NCBI GenBank assembly: GCA_903896545.1 | Contig: CAITYF010000198.1 | Location: 1-60,330 of the forward strand | DNA: 60,330 bases | Reading direction: 5' to 3' | DNA from: an uncultured Myxococcales bacterium | Lineage (GTDB): Bacteria; Myxococcota_A; UBA9042 | Shown here: one piece after another, positions 9,500 to 16,971 of the stretch | Layout: each line of letters opens with the position of its first letter | Numbering within the stretch: position 1 is the first letter of the stretch | Program-made: the position numbers and the translations under genes | The notes under the pieces: model-generated | Told to the model about the DNA's origin: nothing | Seen by the model: only the letters and a program-made list of their open reading frames with translations | Database searches by the model: none

Positions 9500-11239
9500 A
9501 TGCGATCAGCAACTCTGTTTGGCCAGCCGCTGCCGACCGCCCACCGTCCGAAGCGACTCGTGGGTTTCGTTCTGTTTCTGATCTCGGCGCTTCAGGTTGC
9601 GGCCAGCCCGGCGCTGGGTGCAAGTCTGACGCCGGATGTTCAGCTGCTGGTCCAGGTGCGCGATCCTCAAGGCAAGTTTGTCACGCAGCCCGGTCAGCCG
9701 GAGCCCACGCCTGTGTATCGTCCGCTGCCCGCAACCGATCCGCGCTACGCCGCGGCGCAGGAAGCGCTGACCAGGCATCCGACCGTCGTGCTGGAGAGGG
9801 TTCTCATTGCCGCGGCAAAACGACTGGCGATGTCGACGGCGCGTGGGCCTTGGAAACTGGACGCGTGGCAGCAAGCGGCACACGACCCGATCTACATCTC
9901 GGTCGAGGGTGCATGGGCAGAGCGTGGATGGTTTGGCCTCGCGCTCCAGCGCGAAGATGGCGCGATCGAACAACATCCACACGCGCCAATTGTTGAGCTG
10001 GCCTACACGCTTGAAGACATCCAGAACGGCGATTGGGCAAAAGGGCTGTCTCACGAACTCGGCCACGCGCTGCTGTTGGCGGCGGCTGGGCCGACTGTCG
10101 AGCCGTGGCTGCGTGCGTACCCGTGGGCGTTGCGTCCCCAGTCGGGGGCACACGATGCCCAACGCACGACCGAGAACCTGCAAGCGCTTAACGAAGGCTT
10201 GGCTGAACATTTTGAAGCCTTGGCATTTCTAGGCGAGTCGAGTGGGGAGGCGATGGCGAAGTGGCTCAAGCCCGGTGGCGGCGTGATGAACGCGCGCCGC
10301 TTCGGGTCGCCACGGACGTTGCGCGTGCAGAACATCATCTGGGGGCGCTACGCGTTTGAGCCGTTGCTGCCTCGTCTGCCTGAGGCGCAATGGGGCGCAA
10401 AAGACACCTGGGTCGCGTATCGCGCGGCGCAAGCGCTCGACAACCACCGATTGCGCTCGTGCAACACGCAACTGGAAAATGAAGGACTCGTCGCAACGCT
10501 GTTGACTCGGGCGGCGCATCATCCGCAGTTGCGCACGACAGCATTGGCGTCCGCCGATCTTGCGCGTCTGGCGCCGCAGGGCCTCGACGCAAATGCGCAA
10601 CGCGAATGGCTGGCGAGCATTGGCCCGACCGCTGCGTTCCACCTGCAGTTGGTCCTGGCACTGCACGAGCTGCCCGTCGCGTCCGAGTCCATAGCCGGCG
10701 ATCTGGGCGTGCGCGAAGTGGTTGAGGCGTGGCTGAGTCGACAGCCTCAAGACCTGGCCGGGCTCGTCGAGGTCGTCGTGAACACGACGCTAGGCGCGAC
10801 TGTGTCACTGGAGCTCGCGCAAAAGCTCCGCCGCGAACTGGCGCAAGGCGTGGTTTCCGTTCCAGTCGCGGACCCGTCGCGCGAGCACTTTACGGCCATG
10901 CAACGGGAACTCGACGCGGTGGTGCAGGGCCTCATCGCAACGAAAGGCAAAGACCTGTTCGCCGCCTGCGGGCGTCCGCTGTGGGTCGACGTCAGCGGGC
11001 GCGAGCTGCCGATGGACTTCGGCGACGACCACGCGCCATTGCAGCTTGATCTGAACGCCGCCGAGTTGATGGATCTTCTGCAGATTCCGTCCGTCGACGC
11101 GAACCAGGCCCGCGCCCTTCTCGCCGCGCGAGATCGACAAGTCGGATTTCTGTCTCTCGACGCGGTTCTCAGCGCCACGCGTCTCGGCGTCAAGGCCAAA
11201 GCTTCCCTGCATCTCCACCCGCTGACGCCGCCGCGCTGA
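9500..11239 (+). CDS. Secreted HELGH zinc metalloprotease with C-terminal helix-hairpin-helix
   Basis: A 579-residue exported protein. ATG 9500 follows GAGGGG closely, and a signal peptide (basic RPKR, hydrophobic core, cleavage near ALG-A about residue 40) is clear. The zinc site HELGH lies at residues 185-189. The downstream NEGLAEH (Glu232) is placed as the third ligand in gluzincin families of the Peptidase_MA type, which use a similar NEGLAE motif. Residues about 514-565 (LDLNAAELMDLLQIP...) resemble the helix-hairpin-helix of ComEA-like proteins, an unusual partner for an exported protease. The substrate is unknown. The middle part (residues 260-500) is helical with no family I can name. 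The gene stands alone between two intergenic remnants of the same decayed minus-strand gene. Confidence 0.75.
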   Translation: MRSATLFGQPLPTAHRPKRLVGFVLFLISALQVAASPALGASLTPDVQLLVQVRDPQGKFVTQPGQPEPTPVYRPLPATDPRYAAAQEALTRHPTVVLERVLIAAAKRLAMSTARGPWKLDAWQQAAHDPIYISVEGAWAERGWFGLALQREDGAIEQHPHAPIVELAYTLEDIQNGDWAKGLSHELGHALLLAAAGPTVEPWLRAYPWALRPQSGAHDAQRTTENLQALNEGLAEHFEALAFLGESSGEAMAKWLKPGGGVMNARRFGSPRTLRVQNIIWGRYAFEPLLPRLPEAQWGAKDTWVAYRAAQALDNHRLRSCNTQLENEGLVATLLTRAAHHPQLRTTALASADLARLAPQGLDANAQREWLASIGPTAAFHLQLVLALHELPVASESIAGDLGVREVVEAWLSRQPQDLAGLVEVVVNTTLGATVSLELAQKLRRELAQGVVSVPVADPSREHFTAMQRELDAVVQGLIATKGKDLFAACGRPLWVDVSGRELPMDFGDDHAPLQLDLNAAELMDLLQIPSVDANQARALLAARDRQVGFLSLDAVLSATRLGVKAKASLHLHPLTPPR

Positions 11240-11329
11240 CACCGATTGCAACGTTCGCCACCGCGCAGGCGAGGACCTTGCGAGCGACGCCTGTGTACCG
11301 CCGGACGCGGTGCGCGGGTTCGTGGACGA

Positions 11330-11465
11330 GTGCCTTCGCTTGCCGCAGGCGATGGTGCTGTGGGGCCGATGCGCGACAGGATGCGCCGCGTCTGACCCAA
11401 CGTGCTGGCCGACGCCTCGCACTGCAGGCATCCGTTGACCATGATGGTGTCAAACTCCGCTTGTC
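11330..11465 (-). pseudogene. Second copy of the decayed minus-strand fragment
   Basis: Read on the minus strand it gives DTIMVNGCLQCEAS...RRILSRI, homologous to the fragment at 9095-9379. The rest of the frame is Arg/Pro-rich nonsense antisense to the metalloprotease 3' end. No start or binding site is visible. Presumed remnant. Confidence 0.35.
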
Positions 11466-11584
11466 TACGTGAGCATCAGGATCGCCAGTCGTCTGCGCCA
11501 GTCAGAACCCGGTCGTTGTTCGCCGCAGTTGTCGACGAGCGCCTGAAACCATGAAAATGACGCGATTCTAAGCCACTCCGACCC

Positions 11585-11613
11585 TTGACGGACGCCGCTG
11601 GGCGGCTGAGACT
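11585..11613 (+). promoter_or_regulatory. Putative promoter of the GT-C-like membrane protein gene
   Basis: TTGACG at 11585-11590, 17-nt spacer, GAGACT at 11608-11613. The same two hexamers at the same spacing occur at 39745-39773, inside the same ungapped 107-bp leader. Confidence 0.5.
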
Positions 11614-11662
11614 CGCATTCAGACGTACGACTGGACCTCCCGGTGCTGGCGAGGAGATCGAA

Positions 11663-13429
11663 GTGCCCAGCAAGTTCCGCGCTCGGTCCGCTCGAAATGT
11701 CTCAGCCTGGCACCTCAGCCGCTGGCTTCCCTTCGCACTGCTGCTGTTGGTGAGCGCGCCCGCGCTGGTGACGCCGTTCTGCCTCGACGACTGGGTCCAC
11801 CGCGCGGTTCTGACCGGCGCCTTCTCGTACCCGGGACAGTGGTCGCTCTACACGTTTGCCGACGGCAACCCGGCGCATCTGGCACCGCACATCGTCGCCG
11901 GGCCGCTGCCGTGGTTCACGCTGCCTGAGCTGAAGATCGCCTTTCTCCGGCCGTTGTCTACGTTCTTCCTGCACGTTGACGTGTGGGCGTTCGGCGACTC
12001 GGCGCCGCTCGCGCACCTGCACTCGATCCTGTGGGCGCTGGCGATGCTGGCGGCGGCGCGGCGGCTGTACGGGGTGCTGTTGCCTCACGCGGCGCTGATG
12101 GCCTCGGTGCTGTTCGCGCTCGACGACTCGCATGCGATGGCGATCTTTTGGGTCGCCAACCGCAATGCGCTGCACGCAGGCGCGTTTGGGCTGTGGGGGC
12201 TTGTGGCTCACCTCGCGTGGCGGGAGCACGGGCGAACGCGGCATCTGGTGGCGGCGTTCGCTTGCTTCGCGCTGGCGTTGGCGTCGGCCGAGGCGGCGGT
12301 CGGCTTACTCGCCTACGTGTTTGCCCGTGAGTTGGTCGCGAAGGATCGTCGGCCGTGGGTAGTGCTGCCGACGGCCGGTCTGCTCGGACTCTACGCCATC
12401 GCCTACCGCGTGCTGGGCATGGGCGCGTACGGCTCGGCGAGCTACGTCGACCCCACGCGCGAGCCGCTGGCCTTCCTTGCCGAGGCGCCGCGACGGTTCT
12501 GCGCGCTGCTGGGCACCTGGTCGACCGGCATCACTGCGGACAGTTGGCTGACCTTTCCGGACCTGCGATGGGCGCTTGTAGCGCTCGGCGTGGTGGCGCT
12601 GCCGGGCTGGTGGTGGCTGTGGAAAAAGAGCGCGTTTGACGCGAAGACCAATGAGACGCTGTCCTGGTTGGGTTTGGGCGCGGTAATGGCGGTGCTGCCG
12701 ACGCTCGCGACGTGGCCGACCGACCGGCTCTTGCTGCCGTCGTCGTTTGGCGCGTGCGCGGTCGCGGGCGCGGTGCTGGCGCGCGCGTGGGCGGGTAAAC
12801 GACGGCTGGTTGTCGCCTGGGCGAGCGTGGCGTTTCTGCTACTGCCGCTGGGCACGTGGGTACTCGTGCCGACAGTCTTTCGCGCCTGGGACCGTGGCGT
12901 CACCCACGCGATGACCGATGGCGAGCGCGGCTTCGAGCACGAGCGAGTCGTCGTGTTGTCGTCGACCGACTTCGCGCCGGCGATGTACGGCACTGCGGTG
13001 GCGGCGTTGCACGGCTTCGCGCGGCCCACGACCTGGCACGTGCTGTCGATGGCGGCGAGCGCGCTGACCGTGACGCGCACCGACGCGACGCACTTCGCCC
13101 TTCAGCTGAGTGACGGGCGGATGGTCGACAGCATCTTCGAGGAGAATTTTCGCGGTGAACGCTTCCCGTTCGCGCCGAACGACGCGGTGGCGCTCGAAGG
13201 GCTGAACGTCATCGTGACCCGCACCGACGCCGGGCATCCGGTGGCGATTGCCGTGGAGTTACAGCGGCCTGTCGCAGACTTCACGTTCGTTTGGTTTGAC
13301 GGCGCGCGCTTCGCCCGCGTGGCACTGCCGGAGCCGGGGCACGAGCTGGAACTGCCGCGGGTGCCGATGATGTCAGAGGTCGCCATCGGCGCGCGGCCGG
13401 CGGGGAAGGTGACAGCTGTGCTGCGGTAG
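11663..13429 (+). CDS. Multi-pass membrane protein, GT-C glycosyltransferase-like
   Basis: A 588-residue integral membrane protein. I chose GTG 11663 because GAGGAG lies 6 nt upstream; the frame is open back to 11585 but that part encodes promoter sequence. A first hydrophobic helix (about 18-36) is followed by Asp42-Asp43-Trp44 in the first periplasmic loop, where GT-C enzymes (lipid-linked sugar transferases of the PMT/ArnT type) carry acidic catalytic residues. About ten hydrophobic segments follow to about residue 400, including an FWVANRNALHAG stretch. After that comes a soluble beta-rich C-terminal domain of about 170 residues. By family analogy it would move a sugar from a polyprenyl-phosphate donor to an exported acceptor; the exported proteins around it are possible acceptors. 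The GT-C assignment rests on topology and the DD motif only. Confidence 0.65.
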   Translation: MPSKFRARSARNVSAWHLSRWLPFALLLLVSAPALVTPFCLDDWVHRAVLTGAFSYPGQWSLYTFADGNPAHLAPHIVAGPLPWFTLPELKIAFLRPLSTFFLHVDVWAFGDSAPLAHLHSILWALAMLAAARRLYGVLLPHAALMASVLFALDDSHAMAIFWVANRNALHAGAFGLWGLVAHLAWREHGRTRHLVAAFACFALALASAEAAVGLLAYVFARELVAKDRRPWVVLPTAGLLGLYAIAYRVLGMGAYGSASYVDPTREPLAFLAEAPRRFCALLGTWSTGITADSWLTFPDLRWALVALGVVALPGWWWLWKKSAFDAKTNETLSWLGLGAVMAVLPTLATWPTDRLLLPSSFGACAVAGAVLARAWAGKRRLVVAWASVAFLLLPLGTWVLVPTVFRAWDRGVTHAMTDGERGFEHERVVVLSSTDFAPAMYGTAVAALHGFARPTTWHVLSMAASALTVTRTDATHFALQLSDGRMVDSIFEENFRGERFPFAPNDAVALEGLNVIVTRTDAGHPVAIAVELQRPVADFTFVWFDGARFARVALPEPGHELELPRVPMMSEVAIGARPAGKVTAVLR

Positions 13430-14357
13430 CGCGCGACGTTTGCGGCTGGAACGGGGACTTCACCGGGCTCGCCCTCGGGCGCCAACGCCAGCAGCGCGGT
13501 CGGGAGCGTCTGCACGACTCGGTGGCCTGTCTGGCGATGAAAACGGCTATTTCCAAGAAGTAACGCCGCCTCCAGCGCGTACGGTGTGCGCTGGGGCCCC
13601 CGGGTTCTTCTGCGTACACCCGTCGACCACGTTGGTGTCGTCGTCACACCAGAAGCACCCAAACCCCAGCGCCGAGTCAATCCCGGTCTCCCCGCGGCAG
13701 GCTGGACTGCGCTCTCCCGCGGAGACAAGTGGTTCTGCGCTGTCCGTTCGGTCCCCCCCGTTGGCTGGACACCGGGCGATTCTGGGCGGCCTTTGCCAGT
13801 GGAACACTCGCCAACTCGCTGATCCTGATGACTCCGTCACCCCGCCGTCGACGATCTTCACTCCCGATCTGACTATCGAGACTACTTTTTCCTGTTCACT
13901 CCAACGAAGCGCTTATTCACCACCGCAAGAGCCAGAACCGGCGCCTGCCTCCGACTCACCTCGCCGCAATTCCGCAACGCGTCATGCGGCAGTGCTTTCG
14001 GCACAGACCACAGCGCAGCTATTGCCGACCTGCGCCAGGTTGATCGCTCGTGATTGGGAAATGACGCCGACACCGTGGGGCGAGTCTGTCGGTGCGCTTG
14101 CCCCACAGACGGGGAAGATTCGACTGGGCCCTTTTTTTTGCGCCCATCCCAACGACCCGCGCCGCGTTGCCGCACACGCCGACGTAGGAATACCTAAGGT
14201 CAGGCGCTTCATTTCCTCATGGTGCCGCGCGCCAGCGACGCTAGCTTGATCACGTAGCCGTCGGGCGCGGCAAGTAGCACCGGCGCGTCGTGTCTGGCAG
14301 CGTGATCTTCCATCACAACAGAACACTTCCGGAAATTTTTCCGAGGCAAGGAGCACA
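13430..14357. other. Long intergenic region with degenerate remnants
   Basis: This 928-nt stretch holds no gene I can defend. On the minus strand, 13590-13660 reads DTNVVDGCTQKNPG, which resembles the DTI(M/L)V.GC remnants at 9.3 and 11.4 kb, and a weaker copy may lie at 14105-14175. A run of eight T at 14132-14139 lies in the loop of a short TGGGC/GCCCA inverted repeat, too weak to call a terminator. A palindrome at 14330-14343 precedes the YtxH-like gene. Confidence 0.45.
14330..14343 (+). promoter_or_regulatory. Palindrome upstream of the YtxH-like gene
   Basis: CGGAAA, two T, TTTCCG: a perfect six-base inverted repeat, locally AT-rich, ending 14 nt before the start codon and just before AAGGAG. 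It could be an operator or a short hairpin controlling translation. Confidence 0.35.
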
Positions 14358-14630
14358 ATGAGTTGGACGGCAAAAAATGGTTTTACGGCTGGGCACATCT
14401 TTCTGGCGTTGGCTGGTGGCACGGCTCTGGGCGTTGGCATTGGCCTCCTCGTCGCGCCGCAGTCAGGAGCAAAGTCGCGTGCGGACATTTTCGAACGCGC
14501 TGCGGCCGCACGAAAGCACGCGTGGCAGCTGGAGCAGGAGGTTGTCAGTGCGTTGGAAGATGGCCGCGATGCTGTGACCCATTCCGTTGTGGATGGCGTG
14601 GCCAACGTGAAGCGGCAGTTGCACACGTGA
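14358..14630 (+). CDS. YtxH-like small membrane protein
   Basis: A 90-residue protein starting at ATG 14358, with AAGGAG a few nt upstream. A Gly/Ala-rich hydrophobic segment (residues 11-32) runs into LLVAPQSGAKSRADI. This matches the GLLxAPxSGxExR signature of YtxH-type proteins, small single-pass membrane proteins linked to general stress in Bacillus. The rest (36-90) is amphipathic helix with Glu, Lys and Arg. The family usually shows 80-120 residues, so this is full length. Function in this group is not established. It may form a short operon with the tiny membrane ORF at 14708-14830. Confidence 0.8.
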   Translation: MSWTAKNGFTAGHIFLALAGGTALGVGIGLLVAPQSGAKSRADIFERAAAARKHAWQLEQEVVSALEDGRDAVTHSVVDGVANVKRQLHT

Positions 14631-14707
14631 ACGCTCAACGTCGGATACTTGTCCGCCAGCGGGAGCCGCAGCGTTGCGGCAGCCTCACAACGCGTCGTGA
14701 GCCGCCG

Positions 14708-14830
14708 ATGGCGACGTGGTGGCGCAAAAGCAGCGTAGGGCGGATAGCCCCGGCGCTCCTGCTGTGGTTCCTCGGCGTGCCCGGTGGTGTTGTCCTGCTG
14801 CTGTGGTTCTTTCTCTGGCGCGGACCCTAA
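14708..14830 (+). CDS. Tiny hydrophobic membrane protein (40 aa)
   Basis: ATG 14708 gives a 40-residue product with a basic N-terminus (WWRKSSVGR) and two short hydrophobic stretches, LLLWFLGVPGG and VVLLLWFFLW. This is the composition of very small integral membrane proteins. It begins 77 nt after the YtxH-like stop on the same strand. GAGCCGCC before the start is a weak binding site. No family name can be given with confidence. Confidence 0.45.
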   Translation: MATWWRKSSVGRIAPALLLWFLGVPGGVVLLLWFFLWRGP

Positions 14831-14927
14831 TCACGGCGACCTTTGTCCACCCAGGAGCCCTGTGCGGCAAACCTGTTGCCTTCGCGGACTGGACCGCGAG
14901 CGAGCACCACCGGTGGCACGCCCCCGA

Positions 14928-15059
14928 ATGAGAACCGATGGGCTCAAACTCAGATCAGAGCGCAGGGTCGCGGCGTGTTCAATCGCCTTCACCTGCGCGT
15001 CCGTTGCTGCCGCCGTCGTCTTGTCAACGGACGTGCGGTTCCTTGCCCCGCTCAAGTGA
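14928..15059 (+). CDS. Possible tiny membrane ORF (43 aa)
   Basis: ATG 14928 opens 43 codons with a charged start (MRTDGLKLRSERR), then one hydrophobic stretch (VAACSIAFTCASVAAAVVL) and a short tail. It looks like a single-pass peptide, but there is no binding site before the start and the gap around it shows no other conservation signal. Low confidence. It may equally be chance in a 299-nt intergenic region that otherwise holds nothing recognisable. Confidence 0.25.
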   Translation: MRTDGLKLRSERRVAACSIAFTCASVAAAVVLSTDVRFLAPLK

Positions 15060-15129
15060 CGACTCGCTGTTTCTCGTGTCGAACTGCTTCAGTTCACGTT
15101 TTCTTGGCTGACAACGAATGGAGTTCCCC

Positions 15130-16623
15130 ATGCTCACGCATCGGCCTGTTACGCGCGTTTACGCGTCGCCTCGCGGCAAGTCTTTGCTCTTCTCACACGC
15201 CCTGCAGGTGGGCGCCGCTTGCTTCGCCGTGGGCTTATCTGCTTGCAGCGGGAGCGACGCTACCGAGGCGGAGGCCGCTAACGCCACTTCACCAACGGTG
15301 ACCGCGGAAGGTCCCGCCGACGGCGCGTCGGACGTTGCCCTCAACACGCGTGTGTCGGCCACGTTCAGTGAATCGATGGATCCGTTGACCTTGACGACGA
15401 CGACTTTTCTGGTGATGAAAGGTGCGACCCCGGTGACCGGCACGGTCGCGCCCGGACCTGATGGCCTGACGGCCACCTTTGTGCCCGGCGCCAATTTTCC
15501 GCCCAGCGCTGCGCTGACAGCGCGCATCACGGTCGGTGCCAAGACGCCAGCCGGTCATGCCTTGACGGCAGACTACAGTTGGACTTTCACAACCGGAGTC
15601 GCCACCGACAAGTCGCCGCCGGTTGTCAGTTCGACCACGCCGGAAAACGGCGCAACCGCGGTGCCCATCAATGCCAAGATTGCTGTGACGTTCAGCAAAC
15701 CGATGGACCCGGTGACTGTCACCGCCACGACCTTCAAGCTGAAGCAGGTAGACGTCGCTATCAACGGCACGGTGACCTACGGCGACGCGGGGACGACGGC
15801 CTCGTTTGTGCCCAGTAGCGCATTGCCCAGCAACGCGACGCTCACGGCAACGATAGCGACCGGCGCAACGGCCTTGACCGGCAACGCGTTGGTCGCCCCA
15901 TACACGTGGACGTTTACGACCGGTGCGACCGCGGCGAAAGGTCCAGCCCTCGTGCTGCTTGGCACCGCTGGAAACTTCGTCGTTCTCGCCAAGTCGGGCG
16001 TCTCGACGGTGCCCGGCTCACTCATCACCGGTGACGTCGGCGTGAGTCCGGCGGCGGCAACGTACCTGACGGGATTTTCGCTGACTGCCGATGGTACAAA
16101 TGTCTTTTCCACATCGCCTCAAGTCGTCGGCAAGCTTTTTGCCGCCAACTATGCGGTGCCGACGCCGGCCAACCTCACGACTGCGATTGCAAACATGGCG
16201 GCTGCCTACACGGACGCAGCGGGGCGACCTACCCCAGACTTTATGGAACTGGGGACCGGCAACATCGGCGGCGAGACGCTTGCGCCTGGCCTGTACAAGT
16301 GGACAAGCTCCATCACCATTCCGACCGATCTGACCCTTGCGGGCGGCGTCAACGACGTGTGGATTTTCCAGTCCACCGGCGACCTCAGCCTCAGCGCGGC
16401 GAAGAACGTGATCCTGAGCGGCGGCGCGCAGGCCAAGCACGTCTTCTGGCAGATTGCTGGCCACGCGACCTTCGGCGCGACTTCCCACTTTGAGGGTATC
16501 TTGCTCACCAAGACCGACGTCACGTTACAGACCGGCGCGACGATGAACGGCCGGCTGCTGGCGCAAACGCAAGTGGCGCTGCAGAAGGCGACTGTGACGC
16601 AGCCGCCGCCTTATACACGCTGA
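15130..16623 (+). CDS. Ice-binding-type (DUF3494) lipoprotein with two Ig-like domains
   Basis: A 497-residue predicted surface lipoprotein. ATG 15130 is chosen over ATG 15118 because GGAG (15120-15123) sits 6 nt upstream. A signal peptide ends in a lipobox LSAC near residue 40. Two bacterial Ig-like domains of the Big_5/SbsA type follow (about 54-157 and 162-265), each with the S(E/K)(S/P)MDP motif and a WTFTTG end. The C-terminal part (about 275-490) is a DUF3494 domain, starting at LGTAGNFVVLAKSGVS and including GDVGVSP and the VNDVWIFQ core strands. DUF3494 proteins include ice-binding proteins; many others are adhesins, and ice binding cannot be read from sequence. The last codons and the stop (Tyr-Thr-Arg-stop) lie within a MITE-like element, so the native 3' end was replaced. 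Confidence 0.85.
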   Translation: MLTHRPVTRVYASPRGKSLLFSHALQVGAACFAVGLSACSGSDATEAEAANATSPTVTAEGPADGASDVALNTRVSATFSESMDPLTLTTTTFLVMKGATPVTGTVAPGPDGLTATFVPGANFPPSAALTARITVGAKTPAGHALTADYSWTFTTGVATDKSPPVVSSTTPENGATAVPINAKIAVTFSKPMDPVTVTATTFKLKQVDVAINGTVTYGDAGTTASFVPSSALPSNATLTATIATGATALTGNALVAPYTWTFTTGATAAKGPALVLLGTAGNFVVLAKSGVSTVPGSLITGDVGVSPAAATYLTGFSLTADGTNVFSTSPQVVGKLFAANYAVPTPANLTTAIANMAAAYTDAAGRPTPDFMELGTGNIGGETLAPGLYKWTSSITIPTDLTLAGGVNDVWIFQSTGDLSLSAAKNVILSGGAQAKHVFWQIAGHATFGATSHFEGILLTKTDVTLQTGATMNGRLLAQTQVALQKATVTQPPPYTR

Positions 16624-16752
16624 CCGAATTCCAACGTCGCGGCCGCCGGCACTGCGGCGTGCCACCCGAGGTGTACGCTTCGCGGTCCGAGTGCGAAATG
16701 CAACAGGTCTCACTCTGTCCAGTTTGGTATTCGAATTGTGGCAGGATGTGTA
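16614..16752 (+). mobile_element. MITE-like element, copy 2
   Basis: Inverted relative to copy 1 (8966-9104), equal length (139 bp), no gaps. It begins TACACGCTGACC and ends with the complement of TACATCCTGCC. It starts inside the coding sequence of the ice-binding-type gene and supplies its stop codon at 16621-16623. No coding capacity of its own. Confidence 0.75.
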
Positions 16753-16971
16753 GCTTCGAGACGAGGACTCGCCTTGCCGAGCAGTTTGGCGACGTGCCCG
16801 CCGGGCGCTGCACCTCGACGAAGGCCCGCAACGGACGACGTAGCGCCGAGCGAGATGCGTGCCAAGTCCCGAAGTGCAACAGGTTTATGTAGTGATTCAT
16901 TGACCCTTCGGTACACACCGGTGCACTTTTCGTCTGCCGCGGCCCACGACTACGCGGCACGAGGTGTCACC
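16753..16971. other. Intergenic region before the LPMO-like gene
   Basis: Together with the element upstream this makes a gap of 348 nt after the ice-binding-type stop. The frame of the LPMO-like gene is open through here, but its codons lack a start with a binding site until GTG 16972. I see only the promoter signal at 16900-16927. Confidence 0.4.
16900..16927 (+). promoter_or_regulatory. Putative promoter of the LPMO-like gene
   Basis: TTGACC at 16900-16905, 16-nt spacer, TGCACT at 16922-16927. The second hexamer is a poorer match than in the other promoters of this window. Start codon at 16972. Confidence 0.35.

Larger units (their letters stand above)
11240..11662. other. Intergenic region with gene remnant and shared leader
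   Basis: This stretch of 423 nt contains a decayed minus-strand fragment (11330-11465), then a 107-bp leader (11556-11662) that aligns without gaps to the leader of the 1703-aa lipoprotein gene at 39716-39822. Nothing else is recognised. Confidence 0.55.

Noticed and set aside
14105..14150. Possible intrinsic terminator with a run of eight T
   Set aside because: The T run lies in the loop of a five-base stem rather than after it, and no gene ends nearby.
13440..14249. A 269-codon plus-strand open frame in the long intergenic region
   Set aside because: No signal peptide, no binding site, Pro/Ser/Arg-rich without a domain; parts match the minus-strand remnant family instead.
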